From the NCBI RefSeq assembly GCF_024498135.1, contig NZ_JANHOH010000002.1, positions 310,001 to 374,000 of the forward strand: a stretch of 64,000 nucleotides of DNA, read 5' to 3'. Under the pieces are notes generated by a model. It made no database searches, had not been told where the DNA came from, and saw only the letters and a program-made list of their open reading frames with translations. Origin of the DNA: Mucilaginibacter aquariorum (GTDB lineage Bacteria > Bacteroidota > Bacteroidia > Sphingobacteriales > Sphingobacteriaceae). The position numbers and the translations under genes were made by a program. Each line of letters opens with the position of its first letter. The stretch's first letter is position 1. Below, one piece after another: positions 23,645 through 32,086 of this stretch.

Positions 23645-23769
23645 ATCCAACATGCGGGTGGTATTGACACCTCATTGTAAAAAACAGCTTACATAGCCCC
23701 TTATTTGGCCCGCGGGCTATAAAAAACAACCTGTTTTCCGTATCTTTACACAAAAACAAAAGGAGATTA

Positions 23770-24060
23770 ATGAAAGTATTTATTGGAGGCCTTCCATTAG
23801 AAGTAAGTGAGGCCGAATTAAATGCGGTTTTTGGAGATTTTGGGCCGGTTAAGTCCCTCAGGATCGTTAAAGATCGTGAAACAAAAGAAAGCAGGGGCTT
23901 TGGTTTTGTAGAGATGGTTAATGAAGCGGAAGCTAAAGAAGCCATTAGATGCATGAACGGCCAAAGCTATTATGGCAAACGCATAACAGTTAACATAGCC
24001 GAGGATAAAGGTCCTGGGTTTAACAGTGGTGGCGGCAGAGGCGGTTTTAGCCGTAATTAA
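23770..24060 (+). CDS. RRM-domain RNA-binding protein with Gly-rich tail
   Basis: 96 residues: RNP2 at MKVFIGGLP and RNP1 RGFGFVEM (about 42-49), then a short tail GFNSGGGRGGFSRN resembling RGG boxes of cold-induced RNA-binding proteins. A strong Shine-Dalgarno AGGAG lies 5 bases before the ATG, unusual for Bacteroidota and a sign of high expression. An intrinsic terminator follows, so the gene is a single unit. A diverged relative is in the element at 139-474. Confidence 0.9.
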   Translation: MKVFIGGLPLEVSEAELNAVFGDFGPVKSLRIVKDRETKESRGFGFVEMVNEAEAKEAIRCMNGQSYYGKRITVNIAEDKGPGFNSGGGRGGFSRN

Positions 24061-24089
24061 GCCCCCGATATTTTTCTTTAAATGAGATC

Positions 24090-24113
24090 AGCCGGCATTG
24101 CCCGGCTTTTTTT
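24090..24113 (+). terminator. Intrinsic terminator of RRM gene
   Basis: Stem AGCCGG (24090-24095) and CCGGCT (24102-24107) with a 6-base loop, followed by a run of T. Confidence 0.85.
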
Positions 24114-24220
24114 ATGCCTTTTAATTTGCAATTTTTTTTATTTTTAAGCAAAACGGAGAAGTTAAATATTGCCCGGTGAAAAATTATTTGTAACCTTGTA
24201 TAACTTTAACTGTTAACAAC

Positions 24221-25555
24221 TTGCGCCTTTTTGGAAATATAAACAGGCTATGGATAAGGCTTACGGGCACGACTGCAGAGTTTCCTTTAGAAGTTAGAAT
24301 ATTTCATTCGCTTTGCATTATTGCTATACTGGCACTTGCCTATAATGTTCCATTCAATTATTTAATTGGGTTGCCATATGTGGCTTTAATAAGCCTTGTA
24401 GCACTTATTATCTTTTCAGGGCTTTATTACCGGTCGCGTTACAAAAGAAAAGTAAAAACCACTATTACTGTATTTACCATTGTAGGTAATCTGCTGTTTA
24501 CAATAAACTTTATTTATAATTCGGGCACTTATGGCCCAACCGACCTGTTAATGGGGTTGTGCATTTTATTGGTGCTTTGTGTGGTGCCTAGAAATCAACA
24601 AAAATTTTGGATTGCGGTGAATATATCCATAACCGTTACAATGCATATTATAGAGTATTATTACCCACAATGGATACCCAATAGTTACACCAGTAAAGAA
24701 AATCGCTATTTTGATTTAACATCAGCCTATATAGTTGTTGTTATTGTTGTGTATTATACGGTCACTTATTTAAGGCGTAATTATGATTTTGAAAAACGTT
24801 CGGCATTAGAAAAAACCAGCGCTATCGCCATACAGAATCAGCATATTACTCAACAAAACCAAGAGTTAGAGCGCATTAATTCTGAAAAGAACAAGCTAAT
24901 GTCTATTATAGCACATGACCTGCGTTCGCCGTTAAGTAATATTCAAAACTATTTGGAACTGATCACAGAATATGAACTGGATACTACAGAACGCCGCATG
25001 GTTGAAGGTGATCTGCTTAAAGTTACCCGCCGTACTATTGATATGCTTGGGAAATTGTTAATATGGTCAAAAGCACAAATGGATGGCGTTAATGTTAAGC
25101 TTGGTTATGTTAATCTGCGCGATTCCTTGTTTAATACCATTGAGCTGGAAAAAGCTATAGCCCTAAAAAAAGAAATTATCCTTACCGAAGACATAGATTG
25201 GGATATACGTATCGTTGCTGATAGCGACATGCTACAGCTGGTGATACGTAATCTTATTAGTAATGCTATTAAATTTACCCAGGCCGGCGGCCAAATAAGC
25301 TTTAAAGCCAAACGTATTGGCGGCGAATGCTGGCTTATTATCCGTGACAATGGTATTGGGATGTCTATGGAAAAACAAGCCGAGCTATTCTCCTTGCAGG
25401 CACAATCAACCTTTGGCACCGACAATGAAAAAGGCGTGGGCCTTGGCTTATTGCTTTGTAAAGAGTTTACTGAACTGCAAGGTGGCCATATATGGGTTGA
25501 AAGCAGCATTGGGGAGGGTACCTCCTTTTTCGTATCCATGCCGGCAGATAATTAA
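24221..25555 (+). CDS. Membrane sensor histidine kinase
   Basis: 444 residues from TTG 24221; no ATG fits before the first helix. Six membrane helices fill about residues 25-190, with short loops and no large periplasmic sensor. A coiled coil follows (about 195-225), then a HisKA domain with SIIAHDLRSPLSNIQNYLEL (phospho-His about 231). The ATPase domain shows the N box NLISNAIKFT, G1 DNGIGM and G2 GVGLGLLLCKEF. It would sense a membrane or small-molecule signal. No response regulator is adjacent, so it is an orphan whose partner lies elsewhere. Confidence 0.9.
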   Translation: MRLFGNINRLWIRLTGTTAEFPLEVRIFHSLCIIAILALAYNVPFNYLIGLPYVALISLVALIIFSGLYYRSRYKRKVKTTITVFTIVGNLLFTINFIYNSGTYGPTDLLMGLCILLVLCVVPRNQQKFWIAVNISITVTMHIIEYYYPQWIPNSYTSKENRYFDLTSAYIVVVIVVYYTVTYLRRNYDFEKRSALEKTSAIAIQNQHITQQNQELERINSEKNKLMSIIAHDLRSPLSNIQNYLELITEYELDTTERRMVEGDLLKVTRRTIDMLGKLLIWSKAQMDGVNVKLGYVNLRDSLFNTIELEKAIALKKEIILTEDIDWDIRIVADSDMLQLVIRNLISNAIKFTQAGGQISFKAKRIGGECWLIIRDNGIGMSMEKQAELFSLQAQSTFGTDNEKGVGLGLLLCKEFTELQGGHIWVESSIGEGTSFFVSMPADN

Positions 25556-25626
25556 TTCAAAAGGAAAAATCAAAACAGACTTGTGAGGTGTTATTATGTA
25601 TAATGACATAAAATACACGTGTTTTA

Positions 25627-25646
25627 CTTTTGAATTTTTAATTTTG
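25627..25646 (+). repeat. Leader repeat family 2, copy 1
   Basis: CTTTTGAATTTTTAATTTTG, ending 7 bases before ATG 25654. A copy with one mismatch occurs at 27674-27693, also just before a start codon. It contains TAATTTTG, a match to the -7 consensus, so a promoter role is possible. Confidence 0.5.
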
Positions 25647-25653
25647 TCTTTAT

Positions 25654-25986
25654 ATGAAGCCGGGCGATAAAGTAATTTGTATTAACGATAAAATTGATCC
25701 TGATAAGAGCGGAGAAATAAGGCGTGATTTTGAGATTTGGATAACCAAAGACAAAGAATACACCATTCGCGAAATATTAGACAATAACGGCATTGTAACT
25801 GGTGTATTGCTTGATGAAGTACATAACTTCCCAAAATTCTTCAAACTTATTAATCGTTATCAGGAGCCTGCTTTTGCCATATGGCGTTTCCGTAAACTTA
25901 ACTATGCTGCTACCCCTGCCGAAGCTTTAAGCGAGGTAGAAGAGCTTGTTGAGGTAGATAAAGAACAATTGGTAAAAGTGAAATAA
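25654..25986 (+). CDS. Conserved hypothetical protein, SH3-like fold possible
   Basis: 110 residues, soluble. The start MKPGDKVICINDKIDPDKSG and the following ITKDKEYTIREILDNNGIVT read like a small beta-barrel (SH3/KOW-like), as in many short Bacteroidota proteins. The rest is FKLINRYQEPAFAIWRFRKL and an acidic C-terminus. No catalytic residues stand out. Function unknown. Confidence 0.55.
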   Translation: MKPGDKVICINDKIDPDKSGEIRRDFEIWITKDKEYTIREILDNNGIVTGVLLDEVHNFPKFFKLINRYQEPAFAIWRFRKLNYAATPAEALSEVEELVEVDKEQLVKVK

Positions 25987-26057
25987 TAATATTTATCTAA
26001 ATACCTATACAGGAATAGTTGTTGCGAATATGTAATATATGCTTATTGGCATAGTTA

Positions 26058-26474
26058 TCACCAGCCTTTATCCACGGAGGCCTCTGTTTCTACTAATTGA
26101 GTTAATATCGTTCTTAGCATTGCTTCACGCGCCCATTGTTGTTCTACTAAGGTTGCATCTTGCTTATACCATGTTATAGCCTCATTGATCTGCACACGGG
26201 TTTTGTATACAAATTGTTTATTGGGGTGTAGTCTTTGGCCTTCGTAGCTGTTCAGGTTCTCAGCCTTAATAACTTTGGCAAACTGCTTAGAAGAAATATC
26301 CAACTGCAGGCATTCTTCTAAGGTATTTTTAAAATCGTGTTTATCTTCTAACCATAGGGTTAACGTATCATCGTTCAGGTCGTTGTCGGCAATGCTTATA
26401 CGGCTGTAGTCATAATCTACAGTAATAATTAGCCACCATAGTTGATCTTTTAGTTTTTGTGCAATTTTTATCAT
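26058..26474 (-). CDS. Hypothetical protein, phage-associated context
   Basis: 138 residues, soluble and acidic in the first half (ISIADNDLNDDTLTLWLEDK), helical in the second with WYKQDATLVEQQWAREAMLR. No known family. It lies next to another short leftward gene and the S24 repressor, and probably belongs to the same phage-derived unit. A 35-base leader repeat, nearly identical to one before the YqeY gene, sits immediately upstream of its ATG. Confidence 0.45.
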   Translation of the reverse strand: MIKIAQKLKDQLWWLIITVDYDYSRISIADNDLNDDTLTLWLEDKHDFKNTLEECLQLDISSKQFAKVIKAENLNSYEGQRLHPNKQFVYKTRVQINEAITWYKQDATLVEQQWAREAMLRTILTQLVETEASVDKGW

Positions 26475-26482
26475 GGTTGTTC

Positions 26483-26517
26483 AATTAGTGATTTATTGAT
26501 TTAGTGAATTAGTGATT
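26483..26517 (-). repeat. Leader repeat family 1, copy 1
   Basis: 35-base A/T-rich sequence built from (T)CACTAA units, 8 bases before the ATG at 26474. It is identical at 34 of 35 positions to 34198-34232 and lies in the same orientation and spacing relative to the start codon of the gene it precedes. Confidence 0.6.
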
Positions 26518-26535
26518 GAAAAGAACATTTTCCGC

Positions 26536-26718
26536 TTATGCTTTAAGCTCAAAAGGGGGCGCCCACCCGGGCATGTATTTTTGAATAGCAGCTATCTCTT
26601 CCCTGTATTTATTGCATGTGGCCTGGTATGCCTCATAGCGTTCTGTTAGTTCTTGGTTTATTGGCTGGGCTTTGCCATTTTTTAGTTGCGTGCGTAAGGC
26701 GGAATATACTATGTGCAT
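26536..26718 (-). CDS. Small hypothetical protein, early-phage-like
   Basis: 60 residues, helical and charged, with QELTERYEAYQATCNKYREE and a C-terminal MPGWAPPFELKA. It is divergent from the S24 repressor gene, the position of early phage genes. The upstream region carries three operator-like palindromes. No function recognised. Confidence 0.5.
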   Translation of the reverse strand: MHIVYSALRTQLKNGKAQPINQELTERYEAYQATCNKYREEIAAIQKYMPGWAPPFELKA

Positions 26719-26794
26719 TATTTAGGGTTGTTAAGGTTATTATATGGTTAGTTAAAAAATAATGAATATCACGGCTAACCAAATCCTGTGCGGC

Positions 26795-26920
26795 ATAAAG
26801 TATATTCTTTAATTTCTGTAAGCATAATATTTGGATTGTTGATTATTAGTTTTAAATTAGCATTTATTGAACGTTCAAATATAAAGAAACATCTTTAATA
26901 TAATAAAGAATTATCTGTAA
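26795..26920. promoter_or_regulatory. Operator cluster of S24 repressor region
   Basis: Three 7-4-7 palindromes: ATAAAGT-ATAT-TCTTTAA (26795-26812), ATAAAGA-AACA-TCTTTAA (26881-26898) and ATAAAGA-ATTA-TCTGTAA (26903-26920). The last two start 22 bases apart, about two helical turns, as expected for cooperative repressor binding. A separate perfect palindrome TTGAACGTTCAA lies at 26867-26878. Confidence 0.7.
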
Positions 26921-26934
26921 TTATTTTTATTGCC

Positions 26935-27627
26935 ATGGAAGAATTATCAAAACCGAATAAAATAAAAACAGTACGGCCTGAAACACTGGAGTTTATAATA
27001 CTTTATAACCAGCTTAGGGGTAGGGCATTTAATAACAACTCCGAGCTTGCGGAAGCGTTAAATTTTAATTCGGCCAGTTCTATTACCGAAATAATTAAAA
27101 GCAGGCAAAATATCGACCCTGAAAAGCTTAAGATTTTTAAAGAAAAATATAGCGAATACTTAGGCGGGAAGAAAAATGCAGATAAACCTGTAGTTGTAAG
27201 AAGCGAAGAAGGAATACCCATGTATGAAATAACGGCCACAGCATCAGGTGTTGAGGTTTATAATGATATAAATGATGCCCGCCCGGTTGGCCGCATGAAC
27301 TTCCCAGGGATTGAAGAGTGCGACTTTGCATTGCCGGTTTGGGGACACTCAATGTATCCGTACCTGGAGAACGGTTGCTGGGTTGCACTGAAAATTATCA
27401 GCGATAAGAAGATCTTACCCGGCGAAGTATATTATATTGAATGGGGCGATTACCGTATGTATAAGCGCCTGCTTGCCAGCGATAACCCCGAAGAAGTAAT
27501 AGCCCACTCGGATAATGTAACAGAGATGGTTGGCAACCGTCTAAAATATGCCCCTTTCCCAATCCGCATAGATGAAATTAAAAAACTGTGTTTGGTAAAG
27601 GATATTCATAAAAAGCACAATCACTAA
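26935..27627 (+). CDS. S24/LexA-like phage repressor
   Basis: 230 residues. The N-terminal DNA-binding part (about 20-75) has an unusual helix-turn-helix, NNSELAEALNFNSASSITEI. The C-terminal S24 peptidase domain (about 110-225) shows the nucleophile region WGHSMYPYLENGCW (Ser about 142) and GEVYYIEWGDYRMYKRLL with the catalytic Lys. Such repressors are inactivated by self-cleavage during the SOS response. It lies divergent to two small genes with operator palindromes between. It probably also controls the small-terminase-like gene, whose upstream site matches. Confidence 0.85.
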   Translation: MEELSKPNKIKTVRPETLEFIILYNQLRGRAFNNNSELAEALNFNSASSITEIIKSRQNIDPEKLKIFKEKYSEYLGGKKNADKPVVVRSEEGIPMYEITATASGVEVYNDINDARPVGRMNFPGIEECDFALPVWGHSMYPYLENGCWVALKIISDKKILPGEVYYIEWGDYRMYKRLLASDNPEEVIAHSDNVTEMVGNRLKYAPFPIRIDEIKKLCLVKDIHKKHNH

Positions 27628-27667
27628 TGCAGATATGCAAATTTGAGGATATGCAGATGTGCAGATA
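27628..27667. repeat. Degenerate direct repeats of ATGCAGAT type
   Basis: ATGCAGAT recurs with small changes (ATGCAGATATGCAAATTTG, ATATGCAGATGTGCAGATA) between the repressor and the acetyltransferase gene. Low-complexity repeats of this sort are common in spacers of related genomes. Confidence 0.4.
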
Positions 27668-27673
27668 CCAAAG

Positions 27674-27693
27674 CTTTTGACTTTTTAATTTTG
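27674..27693 (+). repeat. Leader repeat family 2, copy 2
   Basis: CTTTTGACTTTTTAATTTTG, 17 bases before ATG 27711, followed by a partial second unit ATTTTTGACTTT. Matches 25627-25646 at 19 of 20 positions. Confidence 0.5.
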
Positions 27694-27710
27694 ATTTTTG
27701 ACTTTACAGA

Positions 27711-28214
27711 ATGAACATACGCCTTGCCACTTTAAAAGATATCCCACAAATAATGGACTTGATAGCTGATGTTGTCCCTCTAATGATAGCATCCGGCAAC
27801 CTGCAATGGGATGATAAATACCCCAACCCGCAGGTTTTTGAGAACGATATTGCACTGAATCAACTTTGGGTAGCTGAGATAGATGGCGCTATTGCCGGCA
27901 TTACCGCTATTACTACCGAGCAGTATCCCGAATATGCACAGGTAGGCCTTGACGTAAATGAAGAAGCTATTGTAACGCACAGGCTGGCTGTTAGTCCACA
28001 TTTTAGGGGCAAGGGCATCGCGGCAGCTTTACTCATGCAGGCCGAATACGAAGCCATAGAACGAGGCATTGAGACCCTACGGGTAGATACCAATACAAAA
28101 AATGAGGCAACTCAAAAGTTGTTCCCTAAGTTAGGCTATAGATTTTTAGGTGAGATGGGTTTGGAGTTTCGCCCGGGCTTGCGTTTTTACTGTTACGAAA
28201 AGCGATTGAACTAA
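27711..28214 (+). CDS. GNAT-family N-acetyltransferase
   Basis: 167 residues with the GNAT fold: N-terminal MNIRLATLKDIPQIMDLI, beta4 EAIVTHRLAVSP, the acetyl-CoA loop HFRGKGIAAALLMQAEYEA (motif A, Arg/Gln-x-x-Gly-x-Gly/Ala; about 99-117), and the C-terminal NEATQKLFPKLGYRFLGEM. It transfers acetyl from acetyl-CoA to an amine that cannot be named from sequence. It converges on the PorT gene with two bases between stop codons. Confidence 0.9.
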   Translation: MNIRLATLKDIPQIMDLIADVVPLMIASGNLQWDDKYPNPQVFENDIALNQLWVAEIDGAIAGITAITTEQYPEYAQVGLDVNEEAIVTHRLAVSPHFRGKGIAAALLMQAEYEAIERGIETLRVDTNTKNEATQKLFPKLGYRFLGEMGLEFRPGLRFYCYEKRLN

Positions 28215-28216
28215 CC

Positions 28217-28942
28217 CTATTCGAAAAACAAGCTAAACGTAAAGGTATTTAAGGATAGCCTGCTAATAGGTACTGCATAAGGCGTATTATCCGCTACAAG
28301 GATATTCCCAAAACTGTTAGTCAGCTTTATTTCGGGCGATAGTTTAAAATATTCAAAGTAAATATCAAACCCAAAACCGGCTTCGTATGATGAATATCCC
28401 TTTACGTTTCTAAGCAGGCGCTCGGTAGGTGCGGTATTAGCTTCATCTTTTTTAGAACCAATAGTCCCCGAATATTTTAAACCACCAATTAAATAAGCCC
28501 TCATGTTTCCAATACGGTCTGATTTTAGTTTTAGCTGTAATGGGAAATCAACTGTTGTAGTTTGTACCGATTTGGTAACATCCTGCTCTGGTGTTTTATA
28601 AGAATAGGTTACGGCCCTGTCAGAAAATACAAGGGAAGGGGTGGTACGTACTTCCAGGTGATCGGTAAGGCGGTAACGTGTTAAAAAACCAACGGCAAAG
28701 CCCGGTAAAGGTTTAGAACTGATGCCTATCAATTCGTCTGTTGCAAAAGCATTTAGGTCAGCATCAAAAAATGGACTGCGCCAGTTAGGCTGCTTAATTA
28801 TTTTAAAGCTGCTTTGTACATATGAAAAGGAGAAACCGAAACTAAGATCGTTATTATCTGCACCGCCACCCCATGCCTGCGCAAACAAAAAATTGCTGCA
28901 GCCCATCAATAACATTAGGATGAAATAGCGGGTTTTTATCAT
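28217..28942 (-). CDS. porT: PorT-like outer-membrane protein (type IX secretion)
   Basis: 241 residues: signal peptide (about 1-22, cut after LFAQA), then a beta-barrel pattern with alternating aromatic strands, ending in FSLFFE with terminal aromatic residues. The pattern GGLKYSGTIGSKK and YSSYEAGFGFDIYFEYFKLSPEI match the PorT family, which is needed for type IX protein secretion and gliding in Bacteroidota. The position directly after ubiE, with a 4-base ATGA overlap, is the conserved arrangement in the phylum and supports the name. Confidence 0.75.
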   Translation of the reverse strand: MIKTRYFILMLLMGCSNFLFAQAWGGGADNNDLSFGFSFSYVQSSFKIIKQPNWRSPFFDADLNAFATDELIGISSKPLPGFAVGFLTRYRLTDHLEVRTTPSLVFSDRAVTYSYKTPEQDVTKSVQTTTVDFPLQLKLKSDRIGNMRAYLIGGLKYSGTIGSKKDEANTAPTERLLRNVKGYSSYEAGFGFDIYFEYFKLSPEIKLTNSFGNILVADNTPYAVPISRLSLNTFTFSLFFE

Positions 28943-29670
28943 TTAATACCGGTATATATAGAACAGATACCAAACGCTAAAGGCCTGCTTTTGGTATTTT
29001 TAAAGCCTGCTTTTTGCATCAGATTAGTGAATGCTTCACCATCTGGGAAAGCCGCAACTGATTCAGGCAAATAGGTATAAGCCCTTGCATCTTTTGAAAA
29101 GAGTTTACCTATGCCCGGCGTTATATAATTAAAGTAAAACTTGTACAGTTGTTTAATTGGGAATGCCTTTGGTTTTGAAAACTCTAATACAACGGCTTTT
29201 CCACCAGGTTTTAATACGCGATGGATATCGGCAAGGCCTGTTTCCAAATGCTCAAAATTACGTACGCCGTAAGCAACGGTAACAGCGTCAAATTCATCGG
29301 CTTCGAAAGGTAGTTTTTCCGAATCGCCCAGCTTAACCTCAAATTTATCAGACAGGTTACGTTTAGCTATTTTTTGCTTTGCGATATCCAGCATCCCCTG
29401 CGAAATATCTACACCTATTATCTTTTTAGGCTTTAGAATAGATAAAGCTTCGAAAGCAAAATCACCGGTACCGGTAGCCACATCAAGTATTAGTTGTGGC
29501 TGATCTTTTTTAAGCTCATTGATCGCCTTTTTACGCCAGATGATATCAATCCCCAGCGACATGAAATGATTCAGAAAATCGTAGGTTTTTGAGATATTAT
29601 TAAACATATCGGCCACCTGCTCTTTTTTGGTGCCCTGTTGGTTTTGGTATGGTGTTACAGTTTTGTTCAT
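28939..29670 (-). CDS. ubiE: Demethylmenaquinone methyltransferase (UbiE/MenG)
   Basis: 243 residues, the usual length. S-adenosylmethionine motifs: I, LILDVATGTGDFAFEAL (about 59-75); the family signature VTVAYGVRNFEHLETGLADI (about 130-149); and RVLKPGGKAVVLEFSKP. It methylates demethylmenaquinol in the last step of menaquinone synthesis, supplying the quinone that complex I (49034-59627) reduces. It acts in the cytosol at the membrane. The ATGA overlap couples it to porT downstream. Confidence 0.95.
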   Translation of the reverse strand: MNKTVTPYQNQQGTKKEQVADMFNNISKTYDFLNHFMSLGIDIIWRKKAINELKKDQPQLILDVATGTGDFAFEALSILKPKKIIGVDISQGMLDIAKQKIAKRNLSDKFEVKLGDSEKLPFEADEFDAVTVAYGVRNFEHLETGLADIHRVLKPGGKAVVLEFSKPKAFPIKQLYKFYFNYITPGIGKLFSKDARAYTYLPESVAAFPDGEAFTNLMQKAGFKNTKSRPLAFGICSIYTGIK

Positions 29671-29722
29671 GTGTATGCGGGCAAAGATAAGTATTGGAGT
29701 TCATAGTTGATGGTTACCTCTT

Positions 29723-29760
29723 TGTCATTTCGAACAGGCAGCAGGAGTTCTCTCTGCTGG
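29723..29760. repeat. Dispersed TGTCATTTCGAAC repeat, partial copy
   Basis: TGTCATTTCGAACAGGCAGC begins a half-copy of the same element found complete at 34121-34186, 61300-61431 and 63854-63957. It sits in the 230-base spacer before the Gfo/Idh/MocA gene. Confidence 0.55.
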
Positions 29761-29900
29761 CGTGGAAAGAAATTACAAGTACTGACAATTAAACTTTTTA
29801 ATATTATTTAAAAACTATACCTTCACTTCCCGGCATCTACGCCTTCGTAAACCCATTATATTCATAACAAATATTGTAACATAAACTTTAGAGCATAATT

Positions 29901-31265
29901 ATGAAAGAAAATTCCGAAGCATCCCGCAGGGGGTTTATTAAAAAATTAGCTACCACCGCCGCTGCAGTAACCGCAGGCAGCAGTTTATTAGCCGCCGATA
30001 AGCACAGCTTTCATTATTTAAAACAAAAGTATAACCAATATGGCCCTAACGATCAGGTAAATATTGCCCTGATTGGTGCGGGTGGTATGGGTACGCAGGA
30101 TGCCATTGTAGCCCTGCAGGTACCTGGTGTAAAACTGGTTGCTGTTTGCGATTTGTATGATGGGCGTTTAAATGAAGCTAAAACCCGTTGGGGAGCCGAT
30201 ATTTATACTACCAAAATTTATAAAGAGATACTTAACCGTAAAGATATTGATGCGGTAATTATAGCCACGCCCGATCATTGGCACCAGCAAATTTCTGTTG
30301 ATGCCATGCATGCCGGTAAACATGTGTATTGCGAAAAACCAATGGTGCATTCTGTTGCCGAAGGACCGGCGGTAATAAAAGCACAAAAAGAAACCGGGAA
30401 AATTTTCCAGGTAGGCAGCCAGGGAGTATCGTCATTGGGAAATGAAAAAGCCCATGAATTATTAAAAAGTGGAGCAATAGGCGAATTAAACTATGCCGAA
30501 GGCTTTTGGGCACGCCGAGCTCCTGTTGAGGTTTGGCAATATCCAATCCCCGATGATGCATCGGCACAAACCGTTGACTGGGAAACTTATGTAAGCAATA
30601 CACAAAAACGCCCGTTTGATTCTAAAAGGTTTTTCCGTTGGAGAAACTATACAGATTATGGTACAGGTATGGCCGGCGATTTGTTCGTTCACCTGTTTAG
30701 TAGTCTGCATTTTATAACCGGTTCTATGGGGCCAAATAAAATTTATGCATCGGGCGGTTTACGATACTGGAACGATGGCCGCGAAGTGCCTGATGTTTTG
30801 CTGGGGACATTCGATTACGGCAAAACAGTAGCACACCCGGCATTCAATCTATCCTTACGGTGTAATTTTGTGGATGGTACCAGCGGTACTACATACCTTA
30901 AGTTGGTTGGCAGCGAAGGCTCAATGGATGTTACCTGGGATAGCGTTACATTAAAAAGGAATAAGGTAATAGCATCTGATGATCCGTTCTATATTGAAAA
31001 GATGCGTAAAGCCGGGCAAACCGATTCGGGCAGGAAGCACATTTTGCCGCCAGAAGAGATCACCTTTAATGCGGAGAAAGGTTATCTGGGTGGCCCGTAC
31101 GACCACATGAATAATTTTATAACCGCTATACGTACCAATGGTAAAGTTGCCGAAGACGCTATATTTGGCTATCGTGCGGCAGCACCGGCTTTGTTATGTA
31201 ACGACAGCTATTATAAAAATAGCCCAATGTTTTGGGATCCTGAAAAAATGAAAATGGCTAAATAA
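29901..31265 (+). CDS. Gfo/Idh/MocA oxidoreductase with Tat signal
   Basis: 454 residues. An N-terminal twin-arginine signal (SRRGFIKKLATTAAAVTAG) sends the folded enzyme, with its cofactor, to the periplasm. The NAD(P)-binding fold opens at IALIGAGGMGTQDA (about 56-69), EKP follows around 148-150 as in the family, and the C-terminal domain has a WRNYTDYGTGMAGDLFVH segment typical of the Tat-exported subgroup. Substrates in the family are sugars and cyclitols. It is followed after 19 bases by a DUF1080 hydrolase gene, a usual partnership in sugar or disaccharide breakdown. Confidence 0.9.
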   Translation: MKENSEASRRGFIKKLATTAAAVTAGSSLLAADKHSFHYLKQKYNQYGPNDQVNIALIGAGGMGTQDAIVALQVPGVKLVAVCDLYDGRLNEAKTRWGADIYTTKIYKEILNRKDIDAVIIATPDHWHQQISVDAMHAGKHVYCEKPMVHSVAEGPAVIKAQKETGKIFQVGSQGVSSLGNEKAHELLKSGAIGELNYAEGFWARRAPVEVWQYPIPDDASAQTVDWETYVSNTQKRPFDSKRFFRWRNYTDYGTGMAGDLFVHLFSSLHFITGSMGPNKIYASGGLRYWNDGREVPDVLLGTFDYGKTVAHPAFNLSLRCNFVDGTSGTTYLKLVGSEGSMDVTWDSVTLKRNKVIASDDPFYIEKMRKAGQTDSGRKHILPPEEITFNAEKGYLGGPYDHMNNFITAIRTNGKVAEDAIFGYRAAAPALLCNDSYYKNSPMFWDPEKMKMAK

Positions 31266-31284
31266 GATTAACCTTATATATAGT

Positions 31285-31989
31285 ATGAACAAACAATTTA
31301 AAGTATTAGGCCTTGCAGCAGCCATTTGCTTTTCGGGCTCGCAGAGCTTTGCACAGGCAAAAAAATCTGCATGGGTAAGTCTCTTTAATGGTAAAAACTT
31401 AAAAGGCTGGCATGGTTACAACAAAAAAGGCGAAGTTAAAAATTGGGAGATAGAGAACGGTGCGTTGGTTTGCCTTGGCGCTGTTAAAGGAACGGACACC
31501 GGCGGCGATATTGTAAGCGATAAACAGTACGACAATTTTGAACTTACCTGGGAATGGAAAATTGATAAAGGCAGTAACAGCGGTGTTTTATACCATGTTG
31601 TTGAGTCGCCTAAGTATGAAGCATCCTACCTAACCGGCCCCGAGTACCAGATAATAGATGATATTGGCTGGGTACCCGATAAACTGGAAGAGTGGCAAAA
31701 AACCGGTGCCGATTACGCGATGCACAATGCCAACGCACTAAAAAAAGTTATGCCCGTTGGCCAATGGAACACCAGCAGGATAGTTTTTAATAAAGGCCAT
31801 GTAGAGCATTGGTTAAACGGTAAAAAAATAGTGGAGTTTACCGCCTGGGATGCTGACTGGAAAAAGAAGAAAGCAGAAGGAAAGTGGAAGGATCATCCTG
31901 AATACGGCATGGCTAAAATTGGCCATATTGCTTTGCAGGATCATGGACATAAAGCTTACTACAAAAATATTAGGATAAAGCAGCTGTAG
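31285..31989 (+). CDS. DUF1080 (3-keto-disaccharide hydrolase-like) secreted protein
   Basis: 234 residues with a signal peptide (about 1-24, cut after SFAQA). The jelly-roll DUF1080 domain covers nearly all of the mature protein: WVSLFNGKNLKGWHGY (about 30-45), ELTWEWKIDKGSNSGVLYHV, YLTGPEYQIIDD and the C-terminal GHIALQDHGHKAYYKNIRIK. Members hydrolyse 3-keto-glycosides produced by Gfo/Idh/MocA dehydrogenases, matching the gene upstream in the same operon. A shared terminator with the opposite gene follows. Confidence 0.88.
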   Translation: MNKQFKVLGLAAAICFSGSQSFAQAKKSAWVSLFNGKNLKGWHGYNKKGEVKNWEIENGALVCLGAVKGTDTGGDIVSDKQYDNFELTWEWKIDKGSNSGVLYHVVESPKYEASYLTGPEYQIIDDIGWVPDKLEEWQKTGADYAMHNANALKKVMPVGQWNTSRIVFNKGHVEHWLNGKKIVEFTAWDADWKKKKAEGKWKDHPEYGMAKIGHIALQDHGHKAYYKNIRIKQL

Positions 31990-32015
31990 ATGATACTTTT
32001 ATAAATAGCAACATT

Positions 32016-32079
32016 TGTCAGTCTGAGCTTGTCGAAGACTTGTACGCGCGGCTAATGGTTCGACAGGCTCACCATGACA
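32016..32079. repeat. Dispersed TGTCAGTCTGAGC...TGACA inverted repeat
   Basis: TGTCAGTCTGAGCTTGTCGA (from 32016) and GGTTCGACAGGCTCACCATG (from 32057, ending TGACA) form an imperfect inverted repeat. A half-copy lies at 63965-63990. It belongs to spacer repeats shared across this chromosome. Confidence 0.6.
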
Positions 32080-32086
32080 GAAATAT

